DNA of 64,000 bases, from assembly GCF_001659785.1 (NCBI RefSeq), contig NZ_CP015961.1:3348001-3412000 (forward strand), read 5' to 3'. Below, piece after piece: positions 41,560-51,105 of the stretch. Each line of letters begins with the position of its first letter. The first letter of the stretch is position 1. Both the position numbers and the translations under genes were made by a program. The notes below the pieces were generated by a model. That model was not told the origin of the DNA. It made no database searches and saw nothing but the letters and a program-made list of their open reading frames with translations. Source of the stretch: Dietzia timorensis. GTDB taxonomy: Bacteria; Actinomycetota; Actinomycetes; Mycobacteriales; Mycobacteriaceae.

Positions 41560-43059
41560 CTATCGCGAGCCCGGGTTCTTACGCTGGCGCATCTTGTCGA
41601 GGTAGCGGGTGCCCTTGAACTCCGGGTGGAGCAGGTTCTGCGGGGAGAGGATGTCGTCGAGCTCTTCCTCGTCGAGCAACCCCATCTCGAGCACGACCTC
41701 GCGAACCCCTCGTCCCGAGCGAGCGCACTCCTTGCCGACGAGGTCGCCGTTGTGGTGGCCGATGATGGGGTTGAGGTAGGTGACGATGCCGATCGAGTTC
41801 ATCACGAAGTTGCGGGCGATCTCCTCGTTCGCGGTGATCCCGGCGACGCACTTCTCGGCGAGCGTGTAGCAGGCATTGGTGAGAAGGTCGATCGACTCGA
41901 ACATCGATTGCGCGATCGCCGGCTCCATGACGTTGAGCTGCAGCTGCCCGGCCTCGGCCGCCGCCGACACCGTGACGTCGTTGCCGATGACCTTGAAGCA
42001 CACCTGGTTGACAACCTCGGGGATCACCGGGTTGACCTTCGCCGGCATGATCGACGAACCGGCCTGCATCTCGGGCAGATTGATCTCGTTGAGCCCCGCG
42101 CGCGGCCCCGACGACAGCAGACGCAGGTCGTTGCAGATCTTCGAGATCTTCACCGCCGTGCGCTTGAGCGCCGCGTGCACGAGCACGTAGTCGCCGGTGT
42201 CCTGGGTCGCCTCGATGAGATCCTCGGCACCCGAGACCGGCAGGCCCGTGACCTCTTTGAGGTGCTCGATCACCGACTCCTGGTAGTGCGGCGGCGTATT
42301 CACACCGGTACCGATAGCGGTCGCCCCGAGGTTGAGCGCGAGCAGCGTCTTCGCCGAACTGGCGAGCACGCTCATCTCCTCGTCGAGGTTGACGGCGTAC
42401 GCCCCTAACTCCTGGCCCAGCGACATCGGCACCGCGTCCTGCAGCTGCGTGCGGCCCATCTTGAGCACGTCGCGGAACGCCTCGGCCTTGTCGTAGAACG
42501 CCTCGCGCAGGGCGATGAGCGCCTTCTCGTAGCGCTCGAGCGCGGCCCACAGTGCAAGCCGAAACCCCGAGGGGTAGGCATCGTTCGTCGACTGCGAGCG
42601 ATTCACATCATCGTTGGGGCTGATGACGTCGTAGCGCCCCTTCTCCACGCCCATGTGCTCGAGGGCGAGGTTCGCGATCACCTCGTTGGTGTTCATGTTG
42701 ATCGAGGTGCCCGCCCCACCCTGGAACTGGCACGAGGGGAACTGGTCCATGCAGCGCCCCTCGTCGAGCACCTGGTCGCACGCCCACACGATCGCCTCGC
42801 ACTTTTCCTCGGTGAGCACACCCATGTCGCGGTTCGCGAGCGCGGTCGCCTTCTTCACCTGCACCATTCCGCGAATAAAATCCGGGATGTCGTTGATCGT
42901 CAGTTTCGAGATCGGAAAATTCTCGATCGCGCGCGCCGTGTGCACCCCGTAATAGGCCTCCGCCGGGACCGCCTTCTCGCCGAGGAGGTCCTCCTCGACG
43001 CGGGTCGCACCCGCGGCTTTCGTAGTCGAATTTGCACTGGCGGTGAGGTTTTCGCTCAT
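41560..43059 (-). CDS. aspA: Aspartate ammonia-lyase
   Basis: 499 residues. Converts L-aspartate to fumarate and ammonia. All superfamily regions are present: [40 protein letters not shown], and the flexible loop [15 protein letters not shown] with the catalytic Ser. [20 protein letters not shown] supports aspartase rather than fumarase. ATG 43059. Length is slightly above the usual ~470 owing to a 20-residue N-terminal extension ([20 protein letters not shown]). Confidence 0.94.
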   Translation of the reverse strand: MSENLTASANSTTKAAGATRVEEDLLGEKAVPAEAYYGVHTARAIENFPISKLTINDIPDFIRGMVQVKKATALANRDMGVLTEEKCEAIVWACDQVLDEGRCMDQFPSCQFQGGAGTSINMNTNEVIANLALEHMGVEKGRYDVISPNDDVNRSQSTNDAYPSGFRLALWAALERYEKALIALREAFYDKAEAFRDVLKMGRTQLQDAVPMSLGQELGAYAVNLDEEMSVLASSAKTLLALNLGATAIGTGVNTPPHYQESVIEHLKEVTGLPVSGAEDLIEATQDTGDYVLVHAALKRTAVKISKICNDLRLLSSGPRAGLNEINLPEMQAGSSIMPAKVNPVIPEVVNQVCFKVIGNDVTVSAAAEAGQLQLNVMEPAIAQSMFESIDLLTNACYTLAEKCVAGITANEEIARNFVMNSIGIVTYLNPIIGHHNGDLVGKECARSGRGVREVVLEMGLLDEEELDDILSPQNLLHPEFKGTRYLDKMRQRKNPGSR

Positions 43060-43234
43060 ATCTCCTGGTCCGCTTCCCGGTCTAAAAAAGGATCACTTCT
43101 TTATGACGGCGCAGTGGCGCGATTTCGGGGCCACCGGCGTGTTCCCCACCAGGCTAGGACGAATCGCGACGCGGAGCGTGAAATTGAGGAAACCCTCCGT
43201 TTTCGCGTCGCCCCTCTACCGTTGTCGAGCTGCG

Positions 43235-43774
43235 CTATGCGGCCGGTCGGTTCCAGATGTTCGCGCATTCGACGCACACGGACTCGGGGATGATCCCCGT
43301 CTTCTGCAGCTGGGCGAATATCCAGCAGCCGAGGCAGAAACCGAGCGCGGACTCGGCCAGCGCGGCAAGGGTGAGCGCGCCGAGCACGATGCGCGCGGCG
43401 AGCCCGAAGTCGGCGAGGAACAGCGCGAACGCGATAAACGAGAACGTGAAGCCGATCGTCTGGGCGAACCGCTTCGGCGGACCGGGCACCAGCTTCGGCT
43501 CGCGCGCGACCCGAGGTGCCAACACATGCACGGACAGCCTGCCGAACGGGGAGTACCGCGGCCCGCCGGCGACACGCAGCGCGAACCCGACCGCCATCAC
43601 CGCGGCGAGCCACGTCGCCACCGGTTGCGGGCTCGCGATAGTCACGACAGCAAGCGCCACGACGAGCGCGGCCGTGCAGCGCGCCGCATAGTCGTTGACC
43701 GGGTTCGGGAACTCGAACGCCCCCTTCAGCGCACCGCCGCGCCCGGAATCCTCGTCGAGGCTCACGTAATTCAT
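43235..43774 (-). CDS. DUF4395 membrane protein under an McbR-type operator
   Basis: 179 residues. The order FPNPVNDYAARCTAALVVAL, FALRVAGGPRYSPFGRLSV, LVPGPPKRFAQTIGFTFSFI, then SALGFCLGCWIFAQL matches DUF4395, with a Cys pair FCLGC and a C-terminal VCVEC. DUF4395 proteins often accompany rhodaneses, thioredoxins or sulfur enzymes, suggesting thiol or sulfur chemistry in the membrane. ATG 43774 has AGGAG eight bases upstream. The operator in its promoter is identical to those of the two TauE genes, which places it in the same regulon. Confidence 0.82.
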   Translation of the reverse strand: MNYVSLDEDSGRGGALKGAFEFPNPVNDYAARCTAALVVALAVVTIASPQPVATWLAAVMAVGFALRVAGGPRYSPFGRLSVHVLAPRVAREPKLVPGPPKRFAQTIGFTFSFIAFALFLADFGLAARIVLGALTLAALAESALGFCLGCWIFAQLQKTGIIPESVCVECANIWNRPAA

Positions 43775-43820
43775 CTGTCCCACTCCTAGCGCCCGCGCAC
43801 CTGCGCGAATTCTAAGAACC

Positions 43821-43849
43821 GTAATACTAGACAGATCTGTCTATCGCAA
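43821..43849 (-). promoter_or_regulatory. Promoter with McbR-type operator for the DUF4395 gene
   Basis: On the minus strand TTGCGA (-35) is separated by exactly 17 bases, occupied by TAGACAGATCTGTCTA (43828-43843) plus one base, from TATTAC (-10). The operator fills the spacer, ideal for repression by steric block. Confidence 0.78.
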
Positions 43850-43974
43850 GATTTCGACTCTCCCCGCGCCCAAATCCGCGAAGCAATTAGAGTCGACACC
43901 GCACCACTTTTCCGCACTGCAATTCAGTGCGATTCTCCGCAGCCAACACGCCGACACCAAGGAGCCCTCCGCCG

Positions 43975-44349
43975 ATGGACGCCACGGGATCGCTTTCGCT
44001 CCTCGTCGGCGTTGCCGTGCTTTCGTTGGTCACTGGGATTCTGGTCCCGCAGATCCACGCGGGCGACTTGAGCCGAAACAGCCTTGTCGGCATGCGCACG
44101 AAGGCCACGCTGTCCTCGGACGAGGCGTGGGAGGTCGGCCACCGCGCATCACTTCGCTATCTCGTGTTCGCGTGCATCGCGGGCATTGTTGCCATCATCG
44201 CCGCACTCGGCACGTTCGTGTTCGCGGACGTCTCCTCCGGCGCCGGGGAGATCACTCTCGCCGCGATTCCCATCACAGCCTTCACGGGGCAGATTGTCGC
44301 GATCATCGCCGGAGGCGTGGCCGCCGATCGCGCGGCCAAAACGGTCTAG
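43975..44349 (+). CDS. SdpI-family membrane protein
   Basis: 124 residues, three hydrophobic helices. The cytoplasmic loop RNSLVGMRTKATLSSDEAWE is the SdpI signature (G-x-R-T...W). Members give immunity to killing factors or act in envelope stress; in actinobacteria function is mostly unknown. ATG 43975 with AAGGAG eleven bases upstream. It is divergent from the DUF4395 gene. Confidence 0.82.
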   Translation: MDATGSLSLLVGVAVLSLVTGILVPQIHAGDLSRNSLVGMRTKATLSSDEAWEVGHRASLRYLVFACIAGIVAIIAALGTFVFADVSSGAGEITLAAIPITAFTGQIVAIIAGGVAADRAAKTV

Positions 44350-44382
44350 GCCGCGCCGACCAAAGCCGGCTGCGACCCCCGC

Positions 44383-44883
44383 CTACTTCTTCGGCGTCAC
44401 CCAGATGGTGATCGTCGCGCGCACGGACTCCTTGCCCTCGGCGTCGGAGAAGGTCACCGGCACGGGAATCTCCACCCCGCTGGTAATGGCCGAGAAGTCC
44501 GGAATCTCGTCGAGTTCCGCCGTCGCCGTCAGGCCACCGGAGGTGATCTTCAGGTACTCCGTCGTCATCCCCTTGGGCAGCCACCGGTGCGTCGAAGGCA
44601 CGGTCGCCTCGGCGACCATCCCCATCGCCATCTCGGCGAGGTTGCACGCGGCGATCGCGTGGAAGGTACCGATGTGGTTCTGGATCCCCCACCACTTCGG
44701 CGCCGTGACGACCGCCTTGCCCGGACGCATCTCGACAACGTGCGGAAGAACGGTGCCGAAATACGGCGCCTTGAGCGCGACGCCGAGGCTGAACAGGCGG
44801 GTACCCAGCGGCTTCGCCGAGAGTTTGTTCCACAGCTGCATGGTCGGGGTGGGCTTGGTGCTCTGCGCGGCAGGAGAGTTCAT
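44383..44883 (-). CDS. Hotdog-fold DUF4442 protein, putative thioesterase
   Basis: 166 residues. WNKLSAKPLGTRLFSLGVAL at the N-terminus and KWWGIQNHIGTFHAIAACNL, followed by AEMAMGMVAEATVPSTHRWL, fit the DUF4442/YiiD hotdog family; NHIGTFHA is the usual active-site helix region. Acyl substrate unknown. ATG 44883 is chosen since upstream in-frame codons show no family similarity. It converges on the SdpI gene with a 33-base gap. Confidence 0.8.
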   Translation of the reverse strand: MNSPAAQSTKPTPTMQLWNKLSAKPLGTRLFSLGVALKAPYFGTVLPHVVEMRPGKAVVTAPKWWGIQNHIGTFHAIAACNLAEMAMGMVAEATVPSTHRWLPKGMTTEYLKITSGGLTATAELDEIPDFSAITSGVEIPVPVTFSDAEGKESVRATITIWVTPKK

Positions 44884-44997
44884 ACCCCTTACCCTACTCG
44901 CCGGTAGGGAGTTAGCGAAGGCATCGCCCAGGATGGCGAAAGCCCGGGCGCCGCGCTCTCCACGGTTCCCGGGCATTTTCGCCTTATGACGTCGGAC

Positions 44998-46650
44998 CTA
45001 CGTCTCCGGCATGGGGATCGGCGGCGCGGGCGCCTCGGTCACACCGGTGTGCCCGGTGCGCAGGTATTCGAGCACCGCGGAGTCAACGGTCTCGTTACCC
45101 TTGGCGAACTGGCCGTGGTCGCCCCCGCCGACTGTGATCACGTGTGCGCGCATCTGGTTCGCAAGTACCATGCCCGGCTGATAAGGAGTCTGCGGGTCAC
45201 CGAGGCCTTGGAGCTGCAGTGGCTTCGTCTCCAATGCATCGCCGGAGAGCGCCGGGAGCTTCGTCGTCGCCGGGAATCCCGCGCACGCGGCGCCGGAGTC
45301 GTACATCGCTCCGTACATGTCGTAGACGTCGCCGGAGACGAAGGACGTCCAGAGGAATTCCGGGTAGCTCAGCGGGTTCGGCGGCACCTGGTTCTCGTTG
45401 CACAGGACTATTTGCTGCATAAAGATCGGCTGCAACGCGTCCGCCATCGGGGTATCGAGATCTGGAATCTCTTCCGTTTCGGCGCCGGCGCCCAATCCTT
45501 CGGCGATCGCCTCGGCGAGGTAAGGCCACGACGCCGACTGCGGCACCGAATTACGGGTCTGATTGAGCACCATCGAATTCGCCTGCTGGGCGGTACCCGG
45601 GTTCATCAGGGTTCCGACGAGGTTCTCGAGCTGGACCCGCGCGGGATTGGTGAGGTTGGTGCCGTCGATGTACTGCTGCGCGAGCGCGGTGAACGCCGGC
45701 GGCACGTCGCCGACCTGAGCCGGCGGCGGGGCGACCGACGGGTTGACGCCGACTTCTTCGACAATGAGGTCCGACCACCGCTGGTACACCTTCAGCGCCG
45801 TATCGCCGAGATGATAGGTCTCGTCGTTCTGCGCGATCCACTCGAACATGTCATGTGTGCGCTTCTTGTACCCCGGGTCCTGCGCGTTGAGTAGTCCGTT
45901 CCACACGTGGTTCGGGCTCACACCCGAGTCCAGCACGAGCTTGTCGGTCTGAGCCGGGAAAAGCGAGGCGTAAGTCGAACCGAGGAGCGTGCCGTAGGAG
46001 AGACCGAAGATGTCGATCTTCTCCTCGCCGAGAGCCTTGCGCACCTCTTCCCAGTCGCGGGCGGTGTTCTCGGTGTTGACGTGCTCGGTGTAGCCGGGGG
46101 TGTTTTGTTCGCACGCGGCGCGTAGTGCGCCGCCCCCATGGGTCACCGACGTAACCGGGTCGATGAGTTCCGCGCCGGTGCAATCCACGGGAGTCGAATC
46201 GGGAAGCCCGCGCGGCTGGACGCCGATCAGATCGAACTCATTGCGAAGCTCCTGCGGCCAGGTGAACAGGCCGTCGTCGAAGTACGAGAGCACGTCGCCG
46301 TTGGGCCCGCCGGAGTTACCGAACAGGGCGCCCCTGCGCTGCGAGGGATCCGCGGCAGGATGCTTGACGACGGAGATGTCGATCTTCTCGCCTTCGGGAT
46401 TGTCGTAATCCATGGGCACCTTGAGCGTCGCGCACACGGCGGTCGGCGTGGTCACGCGCTCGGGACATGGTCCCCAATTCAGCGCCTGCGCGGGAGCCTC
46501 GGCCGCGGGGGCCTCCTGGGCAATCGCGGCCGGAGCCAGCGCCGCCGACGAGCCGAAAGCGAGTACCGCGGCCGCTGCCAGGGAAGACACCGACCGGACA
46601 CCGCGGCCCCCGAATCGATTGCTTCGTAGGTTCGGGGGCGCTGAACTCAT
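44998..46650 (-). CDS. Secreted alpha/beta hydrolase, tripeptidyl-aminopeptidase-like
   Basis: 550 residues, exported (hydrophobic core VSSLAAAAVLAFGSSAALAP). It has the S33/TAP layout: NWGPCPERVTTPTAVCATLK, FGNSGGPNGDV oxyanion region, nucleophile elbow IFGLSYGTLLGSTYASLFP, and a C-terminal TAP-like part with LQGLGDPQTPYQPG (Asp) and VGGGDHGQF (His). It is related to mycobacterial CaeA/Rv2223c-type exported hydrolases; peptidase or esterase activity cannot be told apart here. ATG 46650 follows AAAGG. Cys pairs suggest disulfides. Confidence 0.87.
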   Translation of the reverse strand: MSSAPPNLRSNRFGGRGVRSVSSLAAAAVLAFGSSAALAPAAIAQEAPAAEAPAQALNWGPCPERVTTPTAVCATLKVPMDYDNPEGEKIDISVVKHPAADPSQRRGALFGNSGGPNGDVLSYFDDGLFTWPQELRNEFDLIGVQPRGLPDSTPVDCTGAELIDPVTSVTHGGGALRAACEQNTPGYTEHVNTENTARDWEEVRKALGEEKIDIFGLSYGTLLGSTYASLFPAQTDKLVLDSGVSPNHVWNGLLNAQDPGYKKRTHDMFEWIAQNDETYHLGDTALKVYQRWSDLIVEEVGVNPSVAPPPAQVGDVPPAFTALAQQYIDGTNLTNPARVQLENLVGTLMNPGTAQQANSMVLNQTRNSVPQSASWPYLAEAIAEGLGAGAETEEIPDLDTPMADALQPIFMQQIVLCNENQVPPNPLSYPEFLWTSFVSGDVYDMYGAMYDSGAACAGFPATTKLPALSGDALETKPLQLQGLGDPQTPYQPGMVLANQMRAHVITVGGGDHGQFAKGNETVDSAVLEYLRTGHTGVTEAPAPPIPMPET

Positions 46651-46774
46651 TGGCGGGCCTTTCACATCTGCGTTCACGGTAATCTTCGGCGTCGGTTATC
46701 CAGAACTTATTGTCCCTTAACCGGTTCCGCCTCGCCACGATGTAACTCGATTGTTAGGTCCGAACACAATGCGA

Positions 46775-46812
46775 GAAGGCCCTGCCCCTCGCGAGTGAGA
46801 GGCAGGGCCTTC
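46775..46812 (-). terminator. Terminator after htpG
   Basis: GAAGGCCCTGCC and GGCAGGGCCTTC (outer 12-bp arms, with further CCTC/GAGA pairing) enclose a short loop. It lies 18 bases past the htpG stop on the minus strand. Confidence 0.75.
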
Positions 46813-46829
46813 GCCCGAACTCTGCCGCC

Positions 46830-48899
46830 CTAGAGCCGGCTTGCCAGCAGCTTCGCGAATGCCGCAGGATCGGACAGTTCGCCACCCTCGGCGAGCACGG
46901 CGACGCCGGCGAGCAGCTTCGCGGTCTCGGCGAGCTCGGCACGTGCCGCCTGGTCCTCGTTGCTCGTCGCCGCGAATTCGCTACGCAGCTTCTCCACCGC
47001 GGAATGCTTCGGGTTGAGCTCGAGGATCCGCTTCGAGGTGGGCACCTCCATGCCGTTCGCCCGGTACATGCGCTCGAGCTGCGGGGTCATGTCGAAAGTG
47101 TCGCCGACCATGCAGGCGGGCGAGTCGACGAGTCGGTGGGACAGACGCACCTGCTTGACCTCGTCCTCGAGCGCCCCGCCGAGCCACTCGAGCAGGTCCG
47201 AGAAGTCCTCGTCGGCCTTCTTCTCCTCTTCCTCGGACTTCGCATCCGGCGCCGTGCCGACCTTGTCGAGGTCGACATCGCCCTTCGCGATCGAGCGCAG
47301 CGGCTTGCCCTCGAAGTCCGTGGCCGCGTCTACCCACACCTCGTCGACCGGGTCGGTGAGCAGTAGCACCTCCACGCCGCGCGCGCGGAACGCCTCGAGG
47401 TGCGGGGAGTTCTCCACCGCGGCACGCGAGGCGCCGGTGATGTAGTAGATCTCCGTCTGCCCCTCGGCCATGCGCTCGACGTACTCGGCCAGCGTCGTGC
47501 GCGGGTTCTCGCCCTCGCCCGCCTCGCGCGTCGACTCGAGTTCGGTGAACTTGAAGATCTGCTCGCGGTTTGCGTCGTCGGCGATGAGGCCTTCCTTGAC
47601 GACGGCGCCGAAATGCTGCCAGAACTCGTCGAACTTCTCGCGCTCGTTCTCGCGCATCGCGTTGACGGCCTGCAGCACCTTGCGGACGATGCGCTTGCGG
47701 ATCGCCGTGATCTGCCGGTCCTGCTGCAGGATCTCCCGCGAGACGTTGAGGGACAGGTCTGCCGCATCGACGACGCCCTTGACGAAGCGGAGGTACTGGG
47801 GGATCAGCGCTTCGGCGTCATCCATGATGAACACTCGACGGACGTAGAGCTGAACGCCTCGGCGATGGTCCGGGGAGAACAAATCGAACGGCGGCTGCGA
47901 GGGGATAAACAGCAGCGCCTGGTACTCGAAAGTGCCCTCGGCGGAGATCGTCAGCGTCTCGGCCGGCTCGTCCCACGCGTGCGAGACGTGGCGGTAGAAC
48001 TCGGTGTACTCCTCGTCGGTCACCTCGGACTTGGGACGCGTCCACAGCGCCTTCTGCGAGTTGAGCGTCTCCTCCTTCGTCTTCGGACCCTCATCTATGA
48101 CGTCGGAGTCGGCGCTCTCGTCGTCGCCGGAGTCCTCGCCCGCCTCATCGGCGGAATTATCGGGAACCGCCATCCGAATCGGCCACGCGATGAAGTCCGA
48201 GTACGTCCGCACCACGCGGCGCAGGGTGTGCTCGGCGACGTAGTCGGGGAGGTCGGTATCGCCGCCGGTGGGCTTGAGGTCGAGCGCGATCGCGGTGCCC
48301 TGCATCGGGACCTCCCCGTCGAAACCGAGCGAGGCCGCCTCGGCGACCGGGACCGTCGCGATGTCGTAGGTGTCCTCGCCGGACGAGCGCCACAGCGTGA
48401 TCTCGTCCTCGCCCGCCTTGCGGGTCACGAGTGTAACGGTGTCGGCGACCATGAAGGTCGAGTAGAAGCCGATGCCGAACTGGCCGATGAGGTCGGCCGA
48501 GGCCTGCTCGGACAATTCCCCGTCCTTCGCGGCGGCACGGGCGGCGGCGAGCTGCTCGCGCATCGCGGCCGTGCCGGACTTGGCGAGCGTGCCGATGAGG
48601 TCGATAACCTCTTCGCGCGACATGCCGATGCCGTTGTCGGTGACAGTCAGCCGGCGCGCGGAATCGGACTCTCCGCCGTCAGCGATGAGCTCGATGTGCA
48701 GGTCGGAGGTGTCCACTCCGGGGAGCTCTTCTGTGAGCGCGGCGAGGCGCAGCTTGTCGAGCGCGTCCGAGGCGTTCGAGATGAGCTCGCGGAGGAAGGT
48801 GTCCGGGTTCGAGTACACCGAGTGGATCATCAGGTCCAGAAGCTGCCGGGTCTCGGCCTGGAATTCGCGCTTTTCCTGGCCGCCAGTGGTGGTGCTCAA
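46830..48899 (-). CDS. htpG: HtpG, Hsp90-family chaperone
   Basis: 689 residues. GHKL ATPase: LRELISNASDALDKLR, TVTDNGIGMSREEVIDLIG and GQFGIGFYSTFMVAD. The middle domain has WTRPKSEVTDEEYTEFYRHV and LYVRRVFIMDDAEALIPQYL; the C-terminal dimerisation domain ends near LASRL. An acidic linker of about 35 residues (AGEDSGDDESADSDVIDEGP) after residue 240 is longer than in E. coli HtpG and recalls the eukaryotic charged linker. Cytoplasmic, ATP-driven protein remodelling. Confidence 0.95.
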   Translation of the reverse strand: MSTTTGGQEKREFQAETRQLLDLMIHSVYSNPDTFLRELISNASDALDKLRLAALTEELPGVDTSDLHIELIADGGESDSARRLTVTDNGIGMSREEVIDLIGTLAKSGTAAMREQLAAARAAAKDGELSEQASADLIGQFGIGFYSTFMVADTVTLVTRKAGEDEITLWRSSGEDTYDIATVPVAEAASLGFDGEVPMQGTAIALDLKPTGGDTDLPDYVAEHTLRRVVRTYSDFIAWPIRMAVPDNSADEAGEDSGDDESADSDVIDEGPKTKEETLNSQKALWTRPKSEVTDEEYTEFYRHVSHAWDEPAETLTISAEGTFEYQALLFIPSQPPFDLFSPDHRRGVQLYVRRVFIMDDAEALIPQYLRFVKGVVDAADLSLNVSREILQQDRQITAIRKRIVRKVLQAVNAMRENEREKFDEFWQHFGAVVKEGLIADDANREQIFKFTELESTREAGEGENPRTTLAEYVERMAEGQTEIYYITGASRAAVENSPHLEAFRARGVEVLLLTDPVDEVWVDAATDFEGKPLRSIAKGDVDLDKVGTAPDAKSEEEEKKADEDFSDLLEWLGGALEDEVKQVRLSHRLVDSPACMVGDTFDMTPQLERMYRANGMEVPTSKRILELNPKHSAVEKLRSEFAATSNEDQAARAELAETAKLLAGVAVLAEGGELSDPAAFAKLLASRL

Positions 48900-48953
48900 T
48901 GAGGTCCCCTTTCGCGTGGTGCGGGTAGGTATTTTCTTTCCGTGGAAATAGTT

Positions 48954-49008
48954 ATACCCGCGCCGGCCCGCTTCCTCTTCCAGGAGGTATGCGGTCCGGC
49001 GCGGGTAT
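48954..49008 (-). terminator. Long hairpin between htpG and the upstream membrane-protein gene
   Basis: 13-bp arms (48954-48966 and 48996-49008) with nested smaller pairing (CCGC/GCGG). It lies downstream of the minus-strand gene ending at 49033 and upstream of htpG, so it most likely terminates the former. Confidence 0.6.
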
Positions 49009-49032
49009 CACCGCGCTCGGGTTTAACTGCGG

Positions 49033-50049
49033 TTACGGCGCGGGTGCGGGCTCGCCGAGATCCTGTCCCATTTCCGCGCCGGGCAGCGGTGCGCCCTCGG
49101 CGGGAGGTGCGCCTTCCGGCGCCGGGGCGGGCGCGCCTTCCTCGGGCATGCCCTCGGGTGCAACCCCGCCGGCCTCGGGAGCCGGGACGAACTCGGGCTC
49201 GGGTGCCGGGGCTTCGGGAGCCTCGCCCGCGGCCGGATCTTCGGCCGGTGCCGGCTCGGGTGCCGGAACGACCTCGGACGACTCAACAGGCGCCGTGGTC
49301 TCGGTGTCCTCGGCGGGCTCGTCGGAGTCGTCGCCTCCGGAGATCAGCGCCCACGCGATCAGGGCGATCGCGATGATCGCGACAACGCCGATGATGATGC
49401 CGATGATCTTCCCGTTGGACGACCCGCCCGGGGCGCCCGCGGCGGCTTGGCCCTGCGCCTCTTCGCCGCGGTGGACATCCTGCTGGTACGGCGGCTCGTA
49501 GCCGGCCTCGTGTCGCGTGCCGTGGTGGGTCACGTCGTTGCCATGGACCGGCTGCGGGTAGCCGGCCGGGAACGCGGTGGTTGGCGCACTGTCCCCGTAT
49601 CCCTGGTGCGGGAGCTGCTCGTGATCCGGCCCCTGCGGGATCTGGGTGGTCTGCGCATCAGGGTCACCCGGATATCCGCCCTGCTGCTGACCGGGCTGGC
49701 CCTGCTGGCCGTACTGCTGCGGATTGCCGTACCCGGAACCGCCTTGCCCTTGCGGCTGCTGGCCCTGCCCCCAGGACTGCTGCCCGGGACCGGCCGCGTG
49801 CTGCGGGCTGTGGTTTCCGCCCTGCGGAACCTGCGGGGTCTGTTGGCCCGGTCCGGCCGCGTGCTGCGGGCCGTGCGAACCGTTGCCCACATTGCCGGGC
49901 TGCCCCTGCGAGCCGCCTGGGTACCCGGCGCCAGACGGCGTCGCTCCCTCACCGCGGTAAGTGGCATCTTCGGGGTAATACCCGTCAGTCCCTTCACCGT
50001 TCGGGTTCGACCCGAACGGGTTCCCGTTGTCGTTCGGGGGCTTCGTCAT
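49033..50049 (-). CDS. Membrane protein with Gly/Gln/Pro-rich cytoplasmic tail and acidic Pro-rich outer domain
   Basis: 338 residues, no recognised family. Residues 1-205 are low complexity (repeats of HAAGPGQQ and PQHAAGPGQQ-type units, YGNPQQYGQQ). One transmembrane helix (KIIGIIIGVVAIIAIALIAW) follows, then an outer tail of alternating Pro/Ala/Glu (PAPEPAPAEDPAAGEAPEAP). ATG 50049 has GGAGG five bases upstream. It is adjacent to and co-directional with an MmpS-like protein of the same design (18 bases apart), so they may act together at the envelope. Confidence 0.7.
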   Translation of the reverse strand: MTKPPNDNGNPFGSNPNGEGTDGYYPEDATYRGEGATPSGAGYPGGSQGQPGNVGNGSHGPQHAAGPGQQTPQVPQGGNHSPQHAAGPGQQSWGQGQQPQGQGGSGYGNPQQYGQQGQPGQQQGGYPGDPDAQTTQIPQGPDHEQLPHQGYGDSAPTTAFPAGYPQPVHGNDVTHHGTRHEAGYEPPYQQDVHRGEEAQGQAAAGAPGGSSNGKIIGIIIGVVAIIAIALIAWALISGGDDSDEPAEDTETTAPVESSEVVPAPEPAPAEDPAAGEAPEAPAPEPEFVPAPEAGGVAPEGMPEEGAPAPAPEGAPPAEGAPLPGAEMGQDLGEPAPAP

Positions 50050-50067
50050 TCGATCCTCCACGTACTT

Positions 50068-51105
50068 TTAGGGATTTTCCTTACTTGTAGAGTAACTGCA
50101 CTTCAATGAATCGGAGTCCAGGTTGCCCTCATTCGACGCAACAACCTCGCCGTCGACGAGGATCTCACACGAAGCATTGAAATCGGCATCGCCGTAATCG
50201 ACCGGATAGACGATCACCGAGGTGTACGAGTATCCCGTTTCACCCGTAGTGCTCTGACCCGTCCATTCGGTACCCACGTTCTGAGGCCCGTTGGGGGCGT
50301 CGTCCGGGCCGGTGAACGAAACTTCGACGTCCTTATCAGCACGAACGTTGACGGTGATCTCCTTGTTGGGCGCGCTCTCGGTCGACACCTCGCCCGCACC
50401 CGACGCGCCCGCAGTGGAACTCTCGGTGGCGCTCGGCGCCGCGCTTGTCGTCTCGGATCCCGCAGTCGACTCGGCTTCGCCACTCGGCGAGGCCTGGCTC
50501 GTTTCCGTCGCCGGGCCCGTCTCCTCATCATCTCCCCCGCGGGTCAGGAAATACGTCGCGGCCGCCGCGATGAGCACGAGCACCACGATAATCCCGGCAA
50601 TAGCCAGCAGAGGTCCCTTGTTTCCGCCGCCGGAATTGTCCCCGCCGTCGGCAGGTCCGAAGCTGCCATAGCCCCCTGGGCCGTTCGGGCCACCGGGCCC
50701 TCCGTTCCCATTGGGCCCACCGGGCGCGTTGCCGCCCGTGTTGCCACCCTGTCCGGCTCCGCCGTAGGCACCGGGGTACGCACCCGCTCCCGCGCCGCCA
50801 TAGCCCTGGCCGCCCTGACCACCCTGTCCGTAAGGATTCTGCGCGCCCGAGCCCTGGCCGTACGGGTTCGCTCCGCCCGAGCCCTGCCCGTACCTACCCT
50901 GGCCGTTCTGCCCCTGCCCGTACGGATTCGACCCATAAGGCTGCGAGTTCCCCTGACCCGACGGTCCCGAGGCCGGCGGGTATCCGCCGCTGCCATTGTG
51001 CGCCCCGCCGTAGGGGTTGGCGTCTCCGTACGGTTTCGGCGTCTCGCCGGATCCGTAGTTCGGCCCGCTGCCGGGGTAGGGCGATCCATTGGGCGGTTGG
51101 GACAT
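50068..51105 (-). CDS. MmpS-like membrane protein with Gly/Tyr/Gln-rich tail
   Basis: 345 residues. Residues 1-170 are PYGQG/NPYGQGSG-type repeats, predicted cytoplasmic and disordered. One transmembrane helix (LLAIAGIIVVLVLIAAAATY) is followed by a Ser/Thr/Glu linker and a C-terminal beta domain (about 255-345): EITVNVRADKDVEVSFTG, SYTSVIVYPVDYGDADFNAS, then CEILVDGEVVASNEGNLDSD with a second Cys. The Cys...Cys strand arrangement resembles MmpS/transport-accessory domains. No MmpL is adjacent. Start MSQPPNG at 51105. Confidence 0.72.
   Translation of the reverse strand: MSQPPNGSPYPGSGPNYGSGETPKPYGDANPYGGAHNGSGGYPPASGPSGQGNSQPYGSNPYGQGQNGQGRYGQGSGGANPYGQGSGAQNPYGQGGQGGQGYGGAGAGAYPGAYGGAGQGGNTGGNAPGGPNGNGGPGGPNGPGGYGSFGPADGGDNSGGGNKGPLLAIAGIIVVLVLIAAAATYFLTRGGDDEETGPATETSQASPSGEAESTAGSETTSAAPSATESSTAGASGAGEVSTESAPNKEITVNVRADKDVEVSFTGPDDAPNGPQNVGTEWTGQSTTGETGYSYTSVIVYPVDYGDADFNASCEILVDGEVVASNEGNLDSDSLKCSYSTSKENP

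Noticed and set aside
47400-48902. Open plus-strand frame of 500 codons opposite htpG
   Set aside because: Composition is Arg/Gly/Val-rich antisense noise, while the minus strand encodes a complete Hsp90.
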